64,000 bases of DNA, taken from the NCBI RefSeq assembly GCF_024198215.1, contig NZ_JAKCFA010000002.1:62001-126000 (forward strand). The letters are read 5' to 3'. Position 1 is the first letter of the stretch; each line of letters begins with the position of its first letter. Both the position numbers and the translations under genes were made by a program. Positions 9,635 to 17,549 of the stretch are shown piece after piece. The stretch is from Myxococcus qinghaiensis (GTDB lineage: Bacteria > Myxococcota > Myxococcia > Myxococcales > Myxococcaceae). The notes beneath the pieces are model-generated. The model was not told the origin of the DNA and did no database searches. It saw only the letters and a list, made by a program, of their open reading frames with translations.

Positions 9635-10849
9635 ATGGAACTCAAGAATCGCTATCGCAACACGGAGTCGATGATTGGCCACGGCAATCCATCCTTCACC
9701 GCCGCGAAAGAGGCGGGGCTGTTGGACCTGTCCGTGCACAACACCGGACACGGCTCGCTCTCGCTGACGGATGGCCGTGAGTTCATCAACACCTGCTCGT
9801 GCTCCTACCTGGGGCTCGATTCGCACCCCGACGTGCTCCAGGGCGCCATCGACGTCCTCACCCGGGAGAAGACGATGACCATGTCCATCTCCCGCCTGCG
9901 CGTGCGACTGGCGGACCTGGATGCGCTCGAGGAGGAGCTGACGCACCTCTGGCGCGCGAAGACGGTGGTCACCAACTCCGCCAGCTCCGCCAGCGCGGGC
10001 CTGCTGCCCCTCATCGCCTCCGGACACCTGCTGCCGGACGGACAGAAGCCCATCCTCGTCTTCGACAAATCCGCGCACTTCTCGATGAACCTCATCAAGC
10101 CCATCTGCGCGGATGAGACCCAGGTCGTCACCGCGCCACACAACGACTTGAACTTCCTGGAGGACCTCTGCCGCAAGCACGCGCGCGTCGCGTACGTCGC
10201 GGATGGCTTCTACTCGATGGGCGGCGTGGCCATCGTGAAGGACCTGTTCGCCCTCCAGGACAAGTACGGCCTGTTCCTCTACTTCGATGACTCCCACTCG
10301 CTCTCCATCTACGGCGGCGCGGGAGAGGGCTACGTGCGCGCGACGATGGCGGGCGAGGTCAACCCGCGCACCATCATCATCGGCTCGCTGGGCAAGGGCT
10401 TCGGCACCGCGGGTGGCGCCATCATGCTCGGGCCGACGCAGCACGCGGACCTGGTGGGCCGCTTCGCGGGGCCGCTCGGCTGGTCACAGAGCCTGGCGAT
10501 TCCCGCCATCGGCGCCAGCGTGGCCTCCGCGCGCCTCCACGGCACCCCCGAGCTGGCCGCGCGACAGAAGGCCCTGCGAGCCAACGTGCGCTACTTCGAC
10601 GAGCGGGTGCCCACGCGGACCTCGGGCGAGGACTTCCCCATCAAGATCATCGACGTGGGGCCCGAGGCCGTCGCCGTGGAGTACTCGCGCAAGCTGATGG
10701 AGCGGGGCTTCTACTCGTCGGCGGTGTTCTTCCCCATCGTCCCGAAGGGGCGGGCAGGGCTGCGCATCATGCTTCGCTCCAACATCTCTTCCGAGGCTCT
10801 CCGGCGACTCTGTGACGTCGTCCTGGAGCTGACCTCGCCCGGCACCTGA
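9635..10849 (+). CDS. Alpha-oxoamine synthase (AONS/serine palmitoyltransferase-like, PLP-dependent)
   Basis: A 404-residue fold-type I PLP enzyme of the alpha-oxoamine synthase family. Members condense an amino acid with an acyl thioester and lose CO2, giving an alpha-aminoketone; AONS, KBL, SPT and CqsA are examples. Visible motifs: CSYLGLDSHPDV near the N terminus, the cofactor-contacting YFDDSHSLSIYG, and GSLGKGFGTAGG with the Schiff-base Lys254. It has no fused carrier domain. The ATG at 9635 follows AGGAG at 9619-9623 by 11 bases; an alternative GTG at 9623 overlaps the NRPS stop but has no room for a ribosome site. It probably supplies an aminoketone used as the amine acceptor by the NRPS terminal C domain. 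Alternatively it could take the peptidyl thioester itself as acyl donor. Family certain; substrates are inference. Confidence 0.92.
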   Translation: MELKNRYRNTESMIGHGNPSFTAAKEAGLLDLSVHNTGHGSLSLTDGREFINTCSCSYLGLDSHPDVLQGAIDVLTREKTMTMSISRLRVRLADLDALEEELTHLWRAKTVVTNSASSASAGLLPLIASGHLLPDGQKPILVFDKSAHFSMNLIKPICADETQVVTAPHNDLNFLEDLCRKHARVAYVADGFYSMGGVAIVKDLFALQDKYGLFLYFDDSHSLSIYGGAGEGYVRATMAGEVNPRTIIIGSLGKGFGTAGGAIMLGPTQHADLVGRFAGPLGWSQSLAIPAIGASVASARLHGTPELAARQKALRANVRYFDERVPTRTSGEDFPIKIIDVGPEAVAVEYSRKLMERGFYSSAVFFPIVPKGRAGLRIMLRSNISSEALRRLCDVVLELTSPGT

Positions 10850-10869
10850 GCCAAGGAGCCACGCGCATC

Positions 10870-11760
10870 ATGACCATGCCCTTGCAATGCAGGTCCTTCC
10901 TGGTGACTCCCGCCATCGACCCCTCGCGCTTCGACAAGGCGGTGGAGGTGGGGGCGGACATGGGATTGCTGGACCTGGAGGATGGCGTCCCCGAGAGCCT
11001 CAAGAACGAGGCGCGCCGGCTGGCCATCTCCTACCTGTCCTCTTCGAGACCGCGCGGCCCCTTGTGCCTGCGCATCAACAGCCTGCGCACCGAAGCGGGC
11101 CTTCGCGACGTGCTCGCCCTCCTGGACTCCAACGCCCGGTTGGAGGCCCTGCTGCTGCCGAAGGTCGAATCCCCTTCGGAGCTGCATCAAGTGGAGGCGC
11201 TGCTCGGCGAGCGCTTCCCGGAGCTGTCCCTGCTGGCCATCATCGAGACGGCGCGCGGCGTGGAAGCGGTGGACGCCATCGCCATGTCCACCCCCCGCCT
11301 GCGGGGCCTCATCTTCGGCGCCGCGGACCTGTCCGCGCAGCTCGGCGTGCCCCTGACCTGGGAGCCGCTGCTCTACGCGCGCTCCCGCATCGCCATGGCG
11401 GCGACCATCGCCGGGGTGAGCGCCATCGACTCGCCGTTCTTCGACTTGGAGGACCTGGCGGAGCTGGAGGACGAGACGCGCCGGGTCTGCGCGCTGGGCT
11501 ACACCGGGAAGATCGTCATCCACCCGGACCAGGTGGGCGTCGTCCACGCCGCGCTGAGGCCCACCGCGCAGATGGTGGCCCATGCGCGGCGCGTGCTCGC
11601 GCAGGCAGGGGACGGAAAAGGAGGCATCCACGTCGTCGGAGGGAGCATGATTGGTCCTCCGCTGGTGACGGTGGCTCGGCGCGTGCTGGCCAGCGTCCAG
11701 CTCGAGGAGGCCCTGTCACCCGTCCAACTCCGGGCGGGCTCCAGGAGTGGAGACTCATGA
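10870..11760 (+). CDS. HpcH/HpaI aldolase / citrate-lyase-beta (CitE)-like enzyme
   Basis: A 296-residue TIM-barrel protein of the CitE/malyl-CoA lyase superfamily, which cleaves or forms C-C bonds in acyl-CoAs with a divalent metal; some members are malyl-CoA thioesterases. Supporting motifs: FLVTPAIDP at the N terminus, GLLDLEDGVPESLKNEAR (metal-binding acidic region), LCLRINS, LLLPKVESPSEL, LLAIIETARGVE, LIFGAADLSAQLG and GKIVIHPDQV. The order and spacing match CitE-like proteins. The gene starts 20 bases after the oxoamine synthase and overlaps the MaoC gene by ATGA, so these are translated together. The context suggests it prepares or trims an acyl-CoA for the NRPS pathway. Citrate lyase itself is unlikely because its other subunits are absent. 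Confidence 0.85.
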   Translation: MTMPLQCRSFLVTPAIDPSRFDKAVEVGADMGLLDLEDGVPESLKNEARRLAISYLSSSRPRGPLCLRINSLRTEAGLRDVLALLDSNARLEALLLPKVESPSELHQVEALLGERFPELSLLAIIETARGVEAVDAIAMSTPRLRGLIFGAADLSAQLGVPLTWEPLLYARSRIAMAATIAGVSAIDSPFFDLEDLAELEDETRRVCALGYTGKIVIHPDQVGVVHAALRPTAQMVAHARRVLAQAGDGKGGIHVVGGSMIGPPLVTVARRVLASVQLEEALSPVQLRAGSRSGDS

Positions 11761-12284
11761 AGAAACTGGTGGCCGCCCACAAGAAGGTGGGCAAGCAGCG
11801 CTACCGTGAGACATACGGCCTCTTCTACGAGGACTTCGAGGTGGGGGACGTCTTCGAGCACCGTCCGGGCCGCACCATCACCGACGTGGACAACATGTGG
11901 CAGTCCCTGCTGAGCCTCAACACCCACCCGCTCCACATCGACGCCGTCTACGCCAGCAAGACGGAGTGGAAGCAGCCGCTCATCTCCAGCCTCGTCACCC
12001 TGGCCATCGTCGGGGGGATGAGTCTGAACAGCACCAGTGCCAAGGGCGTGGCGAACCTCGGGTGGGATCGCATCCGGTTGACGGCCCCCGTCTTCGTGGG
12101 GGACACCCTGTACGCGGAGAGCCGTGTGCTGGCGAAGCGGAAGTCCCGCTCTCGCCCGAAGCAGGGAGTCGTCACCGTGGAGACCAAGGGCCTCAAGGCG
12201 GACGGCACCGTCGTGATGACCTTCGAGCGCTCCTTCCTCGTGCCCTTGCGGCGCCATGGCGTGGATGTGGATGCCAACTACTGA
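11757..12284 (+). CDS. MaoC-family (R)-hydratase/dehydratase
   Basis: A 175-residue hot-dog-fold protein of the MaoC/mesaconyl-CoA hydratase group. The catalytic-loop region reads NTHPLHIDAVYA, with the His and Asp expected for hydratase 2 enzymes. FEVGDVFEHRPGRTITDVDN and APVFVGDTLYAESRVL are characteristic strands. Its ATG overlaps the CitE-like stop by ATGA and is preceded by CCAGGAG. A CitE-like lyase next to a MaoC hydratase recalls the beta-methylmalyl-CoA lyase / mesaconyl-CoA hydratase pair of the ethylmalonyl-CoA pathway. Here the two sit in an NRPS operon, so they more likely shape a dedicated acyl-CoA (inference). Confidence 0.85.
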   Translation: MKKLVAAHKKVGKQRYRETYGLFYEDFEVGDVFEHRPGRTITDVDNMWQSLLSLNTHPLHIDAVYASKTEWKQPLISSLVTLAIVGGMSLNSTSAKGVANLGWDRIRLTAPVFVGDTLYAESRVLAKRKSRSRPKQGVVTVETKGLKADGTVVMTFERSFLVPLRRHGVDVDANY

Positions 12285-12288
12285 AGTG

Positions 12289-13269
12289 ATGACGGCGGTG
12301 GTGGTGCGGACCCCAGGAGGTCCAGAGCAGCTTCACCTGGAAGAGCTCCCTCGCCCCACTCCCGCCCCGGGCCAGCTCCTCGTCAGGGTGCGCGCCTCCG
12401 CCCTCAACCGCACGGACACCACGCAGCGCGCCGGTGGCTATGCACTGCCTCCAGACGTCACCAGCCCGTTGCTCGGCGTGGAGGTCGCCGGTGTCGTGGA
12501 GGCCGTGGGGCAGGGCGTGCGCGCCTTCGTGCCCGGTCAGCGCGTCTTCGGCCTGGTGGATGGTGGCGGGTACGCGGAGGCGTGTTTGATGGAAGAGGGC
12601 ATGGCGGTGCCCGTTCCGGAGGGCTGGTCCTTCGTCGAGGCGGCGGCCACGCCGGAGGCGTACTGCACCGCGCACGAGTCCCTGCTGGAACTTGGCGGCC
12701 TGGCCGCGGGGCAGTCCGTGCTCATCCACGCGGGAGGCAGCGGAATCGGCACCGCCTGCATCCAGGTGGCGCGCTCGGTGGGCGCGCGGGTGTTCATCAC
12801 CGTGGGCACCGAGGAGAAGAGGCGCCGGTGTCTCGCGCTGGGCGCGGACGCGGGCGTGGTGCGCACCCAGGAGGACTTCGCGCCGGCGCTCGCGCGGTGG
12901 ACGGAGGGGCGCGGCGTGGACGTGGTGGAGGACTTCGTCGGCGGCGCGGCGCTGGAGCGCAACCTGGCCTCACTGCGCCTGGGCGGTTGCCTGCTGCTGG
13001 TGGGGCTGATGGATGGGATGCGCGGCGACATCGACTTGAAGCAGGTGGTGCTGCGCCGGCTTCAAATCAAGGGCATGGCCCTGCGTCCGTTGCCGCTGCC
13101 CGCCAAGCTGGCCGTCATGCGGCGCTTCCAGGAGCGGTGGCTGCCGGAGCTCGTCGCCGGCAGGGTCCGCCCCGTCATCGACTCCACCTTCCCGCTGGCG
13201 CGCGTGGCGGATGCGCACCGCCACATGGAGTCCAACGCGAGCTTCGGGAAGATTGTCCTGGAGCTCTGA
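12289..13269 (+). CDS. Zinc-independent MDR oxidoreductase (PIG3-type quinone oxidoreductase / enoyl reductase)
   Basis: A 326-residue medium-chain dehydrogenase/reductase. It has the GroES-like N-terminal half (ASALNRTDTTQRAGGY, GVEVAGVVEAVG) and a Rossmann half with the NADPH-binding HAGGSGIGTACIQVA. Zinc-ligand cysteines are absent, as in quinone oxidoreductases and trans-acting enoyl reductases. LRRLQIKGMALRPLP and FPLARVADAHRHMESNASFGKIVL match the PIG3/TP53I3 subgroup in sequence and length. The ATG at 12289 lies 4 bases after the MaoC stop; upstream in-frame ATGs overlap the MaoC gene and are less likely. Following a hydratase, it could saturate the enoyl-CoA made by that enzyme. Last gene of the cluster operon on this strand. 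Confidence 0.88.
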   Translation: MTAVVVRTPGGPEQLHLEELPRPTPAPGQLLVRVRASALNRTDTTQRAGGYALPPDVTSPLLGVEVAGVVEAVGQGVRAFVPGQRVFGLVDGGGYAEACLMEEGMAVPVPEGWSFVEAAATPEAYCTAHESLLELGGLAAGQSVLIHAGGSGIGTACIQVARSVGARVFITVGTEEKRRRCLALGADAGVVRTQEDFAPALARWTEGRGVDVVEDFVGGAALERNLASLRLGGCLLLVGLMDGMRGDIDLKQVVLRRLQIKGMALRPLPLPAKLAVMRRFQERWLPELVAGRVRPVIDSTFPLARVADAHRHMESNASFGKIVLEL

Positions 13270-13272
13270 CGC

Positions 13273-14373
13273 TCAGCTCCCCGTGGCCAGGCGGACGTCC
13301 CGCTTGGGCGCGGCTTCCGGCGTGTGCAGCAGCGCGTAGGGGTCCAACGCGTCGCCACCGACGGTCTCCAGGGCCACCGAGGTGCCCAGGCCCAGCCGCT
13401 CCGCGTGCTTCAGGAAGAGCGCGGTGACGACCTGGTCCTCCAGCGCGTAGCCCGTGGAGTCGAACACGGTGGAGCGCTCGCGCCACGGCTCGTACACATC
13501 CGGGTTCTTCACCAGGGTGATGAGGTCCGGGCCCACCTGGTCGGGGCGGATCTGCTGGCACTCGCCCTCCACCAGGCACTGCACCGTGAAGTCGGGGCAC
13601 ACCAGGCTGCGCTCGAGCAGCGACTTCGGCAGCTCCGTCTTGCCGGGCAAATCCGAGCCCACGGCGTTGATGTGCACGTGCGGCTTGAGCTTCTTCTCGG
13701 AGAGGACGGGCCCGCCTCCCACGGCGACGGAGGTGGCCGTGCAGATGATGTCCGAGCGCTCCTCCAGCTCCGCCAGGGGGACGATCTTCACGTTCAGCCC
13801 GAGGAACGCCGTGCGGCGCGCGAACGACTCCTGCGCCTCCGGATTCGTGTCGTAGCCGAGGACCTCGGTGATGGGGAACAACCGGCTGATGGCGTGGAGC
13901 TGCGTCACCGCCTGGGCACCGCAGCCAATCAGGCCGATGACGCGGCTGTCCGGCGAGGCCAGGCAGCGCGTGGCCACCGCGGAGGCCGCGCCCGTGCGCA
14001 GCGCCGTGGCGAAGACGCCGTCCATCAACGCGATGAGATGGCCGGAGTGCACGTCATAGAGGCTGTTGGTCGCGATGATGGTGGGCAGCCCCCGCTCCTC
14101 GGGATTGTGCGGGCTGTAGCTCACCATCTTCACCGTCACTGCCTGCCCGCGCTGCATCACCGGCATCCACTCCAGACACCCTGGCTGGCGCGCGGACTCC
14201 AACAAGAAGCCGTCCCGTTTGCGGACCTCCGTCTGCTCACCATCGAAGGTGCGCAGCGCTTCTGTCAGCGCGTGGATGAGTTCGTCCATCAGCGCATTCG
14301 CGCCGACCGCCTCCACGATGCAGCGCAGGTCGGACCGAGTCACCAACAGCGTCCGTGTCGCGTCGCTCTTCAC
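13273..14373 (-). CDS. Ornithine cyclodeaminase / mu-crystallin family enzyme
   Basis: A 366-residue protein of the ornithine cyclodeaminase (OCD)/mu-crystallin family. Bacterial OCDs turn L-ornithine into L-proline plus ammonia using bound NAD; relatives make pipecolate from lysine or act as imino-acid reductases. Supporting features: KMVSYSPHNPEERGLPTI, DGVFATALRTGAASAVATRCLA (substrate region), the nucleotide-binding GLIGCGAQAVTQLHAI, IICTATS and INAVGSDLPGKTEL. It converges on the MDR gene with only 3 bases between stops. Both NRPS A domains read as proline-like, so it plausibly supplies the cyclic imino acid. Which amino acid it uses is not decided by sequence alone. Confidence 0.88.
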   Translation of the reverse strand: MKSDATRTLLVTRSDLRCIVEAVGANALMDELIHALTEALRTFDGEQTEVRKRDGFLLESARQPGCLEWMPVMQRGQAVTVKMVSYSPHNPEERGLPTIIATNSLYDVHSGHLIALMDGVFATALRTGAASAVATRCLASPDSRVIGLIGCGAQAVTQLHAISRLFPITEVLGYDTNPEAQESFARRTAFLGLNVKIVPLAELEERSDIICTATSVAVGGGPVLSEKKLKPHVHINAVGSDLPGKTELPKSLLERSLVCPDFTVQCLVEGECQQIRPDQVGPDLITLVKNPDVYEPWRERSTVFDSTGYALEDQVVTALFLKHAERLGLGTSVALETVGGDALDPYALLHTPEAAPKRDVRLATGS

Positions 14374-14530
14374 TCGAGATACCCCTGGGCTGAATCACTG
14401 TTTCAGCAGCTCACGCGCGAAACAGGGCCTGCTGATAACACAGGTCTGTAGTGGGGGCGCAAACTAGCAGGGCTTTCGTGTTCGCGAACAGGGGGGGCTC
14501 AACCGGGCGGAAACTGGAGATTTTGCCGGG

Positions 14531-15565
14531 TCATCGCTCCGTGACGTGAACGATGCAGCGGAATCCGATGTGTGTGGTTCCGCTGTCAACGGCCTGCGGA
14601 GAACGTGCGGCGGGGCGGTAGCGCAGGCAGTAGTTGGAGGCGCAGAGGTGGCTTCCTCCCTTGAGGACGCGGCGCGGAATCTTCACCTCGGGCGTGCAGG
14701 GGTCGAAGCTCCCTCCGTGCGACGGAGGGCCTCGGGGATTGACGGGGATGCAGCACGCCTTGCCCCCGTTGCCCTGGTGGCGCTCCTGGAACCAGTCCGT
14801 GGTCCACTCCCAGACGTTGCCCGCCATGTCGAACAGGCCATACCCGTTGGGTGGGAAGCTCCCCACTGGCGAGGTCCCCTTGAATCCATCCGTGTTCAAG
14901 TTCTGCCAGGGGAACTCGCCTTGCCAGATGTTCGCCATTTGCTGGCCTCCCGGGGAGAACTCGTCGCCCCAGACGTAGACCTTGCGGTCCAGGCCGGCGC
15001 GTGCGGCGCGCTCCCACTCGGCCTCGCTGGGGAGGGCCTTGCCGGCCCAGGCCGCATAGGCCGCCGCGTCCTCGTAGGCGACGTGGACCACGGGATGTGA
15101 CTCGCGGCCCTTCCAGGTGGTGCCGGGGCCCTCCGGCTGCTTCCAGCAGGCGCCGGGCGTGTAGGCCCACCAGTGGGACAAGTCCTTCAGGTCCACGCGC
15201 TGGGCCGTCTTGCGGAACACGAGGGCGCCGGGCACGAGCAGCTCCGGCGCCGCGCCCGGGAAGTCGTCGGGATTCAGGGGGCGCTCGGCCACGGTGAGGT
15301 AGCCCGTCGCCTCCACGAAGCGCGCGAAGTCGGCGTTCGTCACGGTGCAGCGGTCCATCCAGAAGCCGCTCACCGTCACCTGGTGCTCGGGCCGCTCCTC
15401 CGGATAGTGGCGGTCCGAGCCCATCCAGAACGTGCCCCCGGGGATCCACGCCATGCCGGGGAACGGCGCTTCACCGGGCGCCGCGCTCGCGTCGATCTCG
15501 TTCTCAGGACGCGGTGCGCGCGACTCCAGCGGCGCGGCTCCCTCAACGACATCCGTGCGGCTCAT
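14531..15565 (-). CDS. Formylglycine-generating enzyme (FGE/SUMF1 family)
   Basis: A 344-residue FGE-sulfatase-domain protein. True FGEs oxidise a cysteine in sulfatases to the catalytic formylglycine using copper and two active-site cysteines. The C-terminal signature GGSHLCASNYCLRYRPAAR keeps both (Cys308 and Cys313), unlike many SUMF-domain proteins such as EgtB relatives, so it is probably a working FGE. Other family marks: WIPGGTFWMGSD, FWMDRCTVTNADFARFV, HPVVHVAYEDAAAYAAWAGKALPSEAEWE and GNVWEWTTDWF. The frame is open far upstream, but the domain begins soon after the ATG at 15565, and the upstream region is the divergent promoter zone of the decarboxylase gene. No sulfatase gene is in this window. 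Confidence 0.9.
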   Translation of the reverse strand: MSRTDVVEGAAPLESRAPRPENEIDASAAPGEAPFPGMAWIPGGTFWMGSDRHYPEERPEHQVTVSGFWMDRCTVTNADFARFVEATGYLTVAERPLNPDDFPGAAPELLVPGALVFRKTAQRVDLKDLSHWWAYTPGACWKQPEGPGTTWKGRESHPVVHVAYEDAAAYAAWAGKALPSEAEWERAARAGLDRKVYVWGDEFSPGGQQMANIWQGEFPWQNLNTDGFKGTSPVGSFPPNGYGLFDMAGNVWEWTTDWFQERHQGNGGKACCIPVNPRGPPSHGGSFDPCTPEVKIPRRVLKGGSHLCASNYCLRYRPAARSPQAVDSGTTHIGFRCIVHVTER

Positions 15566-15838
15566 CTGGCGCCTCGCTCCGTGGAGGGGACTGGAGGAGT
15601 CCCCTGGCGGCAAGCTGGGCGGCCCCGTCGCGGGCGACAAGCCGGCCCTCCAGGGTGGGCTCCCGAGGCGAGGCACAGGGCAGGCGCGGCCCGGGCACCC
15701 GGTCCTGCGAGCGCCCGGCGTGGGGCCGCCGCGCGGATTGGCGGCCTGTGCACGCGTGGACAACGTCCTCTCGCCAACGCGGTTCGACCCGAACCGACAG
15801 CCCCGCGAACGGTGGGCGGCGGATGGAGCGCGACGGAC

Positions 15839-17512
15839 ATGAGCACCGACACGACGACCGAGACGCAGACGGGTGCACTCCGGGACGAGAAGACGCCCGA
15901 CACGCGAGAGCTGCAGAAGCTCAGCCCGTTCGAGCTGAAGGACACGCTCCTCGCGCTGGCGGATGAGTCCGCGAAGACGCGCGCGGCGGTGATGCTCAAC
16001 GCGGGCCGGGGCAACCCCAACTGGATTGCCACCACGCCGCGCGAGGCGTTCTTCCTGATGGGCCAGTTCGCGCTGCGCGAGGCGCGGCGCACGTGGAACG
16101 AGCCTGACGTGGGGCTCGCGGGCATGCCGAAGTCCCCGGGCATCGCCGCGCGGCTGCGGCGCTTCCTCGACGAGAGCGACGACAGCGCGGCCATCCGGCT
16201 CCTGCGGGACGGGCTGGACCATGGCGTCTCCAAGCTGGGCTTCGACGCGGACAAGTTCGTCTGGGAGCTGACCGACGCGGCCATCGGCGACAACTATCCG
16301 GTGCCGGACCGGATGCTCGTGCACGCGGAGCGAATCGTGCGGGCCTACCTGGCCCAGGAGATGTGTGACAACCGTCCGCCGCCGGGGAACTTCGACTTGT
16401 TCGCCGTCGAGGGCGGCACCGCGGCGATGACGTACATCTTCCGGTCGCTGATGGTGAACGGCCTGCTCCAGAAGGGCGACACCATCGCCCTGGGCACGCC
16501 CATCTTCACGCCGTATCTGGAGATACCGCGCCTGGAGGAGTTCGACCTGCGCACGGTGGACATCCGCCAGAGCGCGATGACCGAGGAGGGCCGCCACGCG
16601 TGGCAGTACCCGGAGGCGGAGCTGCGCAAGCTGGAGGACCCGCGCATCAAGGCGTTCTTCGTCGTGCACCCGGGCAACCCCGGCGCGACGGCCATGCGGC
16701 GCGAGTCGTTGGACCTGCTGGTGGACCTGGTCCGCACGAAGCGGCCCGACCTGCTGCTGCTCACCGACGACGTGTACGGCACCTTCGTCGAGGGCTTCCG
16801 CTCCCTGGCCGCCGAGCTGCCGCACAACACGCTCCTGGTCTACTCGTACTCGAAGCACTTCGGGTGCACCGGGTGGCGCCTGGGCGTCGTGGCGCTCCAC
16901 GAGGACAACGTCATCGATTCGATGATTACCCGGCTGCCGGAGGGCCAGCGGGAGATGCTCAACGAGCGCTATGGCTCCATCTCGCTGGAGCCGGAGCGGC
17001 TGAAGTTCATCGACCGGATGGTGGCGGACAGCCGCGCCGTCGCGCTGAACCACACCGCGGGCCTGTCCCTGCCGCAGCAGCTCCAGATGACCCTCTTCTT
17101 GCTGTTCGCCCTGCTGGACAAGGACGACGCGTACAAGAAGCGCTGCCGGAAGATCTGCCGCGACAGGCTCGCGGGGCTGTACCGGGGCATGGGAATCGAC
17201 CTGCCCGAGGACCCGCTGCGCACCGCGTATTACCAGACGCTGGACCTGGACGCGTGGGCGCGCAAGCACGTGGGCCCGGACTTCGTCGAGTACGAGGAGT
17301 CGCGGCATGACCCGCTCGACATCGTGCTCTCCCTGGCCCGGCGGCACGGCGTGGTGCTGCTCAACGGCAGCGGCTTCGAGGGGCCGGAGTGGTCGGCGCG
17401 GGTGTCGCTGGCGAACCTGGATGACGACGAGTACCCGCGCATCGGCCAGAGCCTCAAGGACATCGTCATCCGCGCCATCGCGGAGTGGAAGGGCCGCGAC
17501 CTGGACTCGTGA
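15839..17512 (+). CDS. aspD: Aspartate 4-decarboxylase (bifunctional aminotransferase)
   Basis: A 557-residue PLP enzyme of the aspartate beta-decarboxylase family, converting L-aspartate to L-alanine and CO2 with some aminotransferase activity. Length and order fit AspD: MLNAGRGNPNWIATTPREAF near the N terminus, GDNYPVPDRML, GGTAAMTYIFRSL, VVHPGNPGATAMRRES, LLTDDVYGTFV and YSYSKHFGCTGWRLG with the cofactor lysine at 339. The ATG at 15839 follows a GGAG site. An asparaginase-like gene begins 37 bases downstream, and an AspT-family exchanger lies 10 kb away. In Tetragenococcus, AspD plus AspT gives a proton-motive aspartate/alanine cycle. The separate location here makes a shared role likely but unproven. 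Confidence 0.93.
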   Translation: MSTDTTTETQTGALRDEKTPDTRELQKLSPFELKDTLLALADESAKTRAAVMLNAGRGNPNWIATTPREAFFLMGQFALREARRTWNEPDVGLAGMPKSPGIAARLRRFLDESDDSAAIRLLRDGLDHGVSKLGFDADKFVWELTDAAIGDNYPVPDRMLVHAERIVRAYLAQEMCDNRPPPGNFDLFAVEGGTAAMTYIFRSLMVNGLLQKGDTIALGTPIFTPYLEIPRLEEFDLRTVDIRQSAMTEEGRHAWQYPEAELRKLEDPRIKAFFVVHPGNPGATAMRRESLDLLVDLVRTKRPDLLLLTDDVYGTFVEGFRSLAAELPHNTLLVYSYSKHFGCTGWRLGVVALHEDNVIDSMITRLPEGQREMLNERYGSISLEPERLKFIDRMVADSRAVALNHTAGLSLPQQLQMTLFLLFALLDKDDAYKKRCRKICRDRLAGLYRGMGIDLPEDPLRTAYYQTLDLDAWARKHVGPDFVEYEESRHDPLDIVLSLARRHGVVLLNGSGFEGPEWSARVSLANLDDDEYPRIGQSLKDIVIRAIAEWKGRDLDS

Positions 17513-17549
17513 GCATGCGTGACGCCCACCCCGAATTGAGAGGTCCGCC

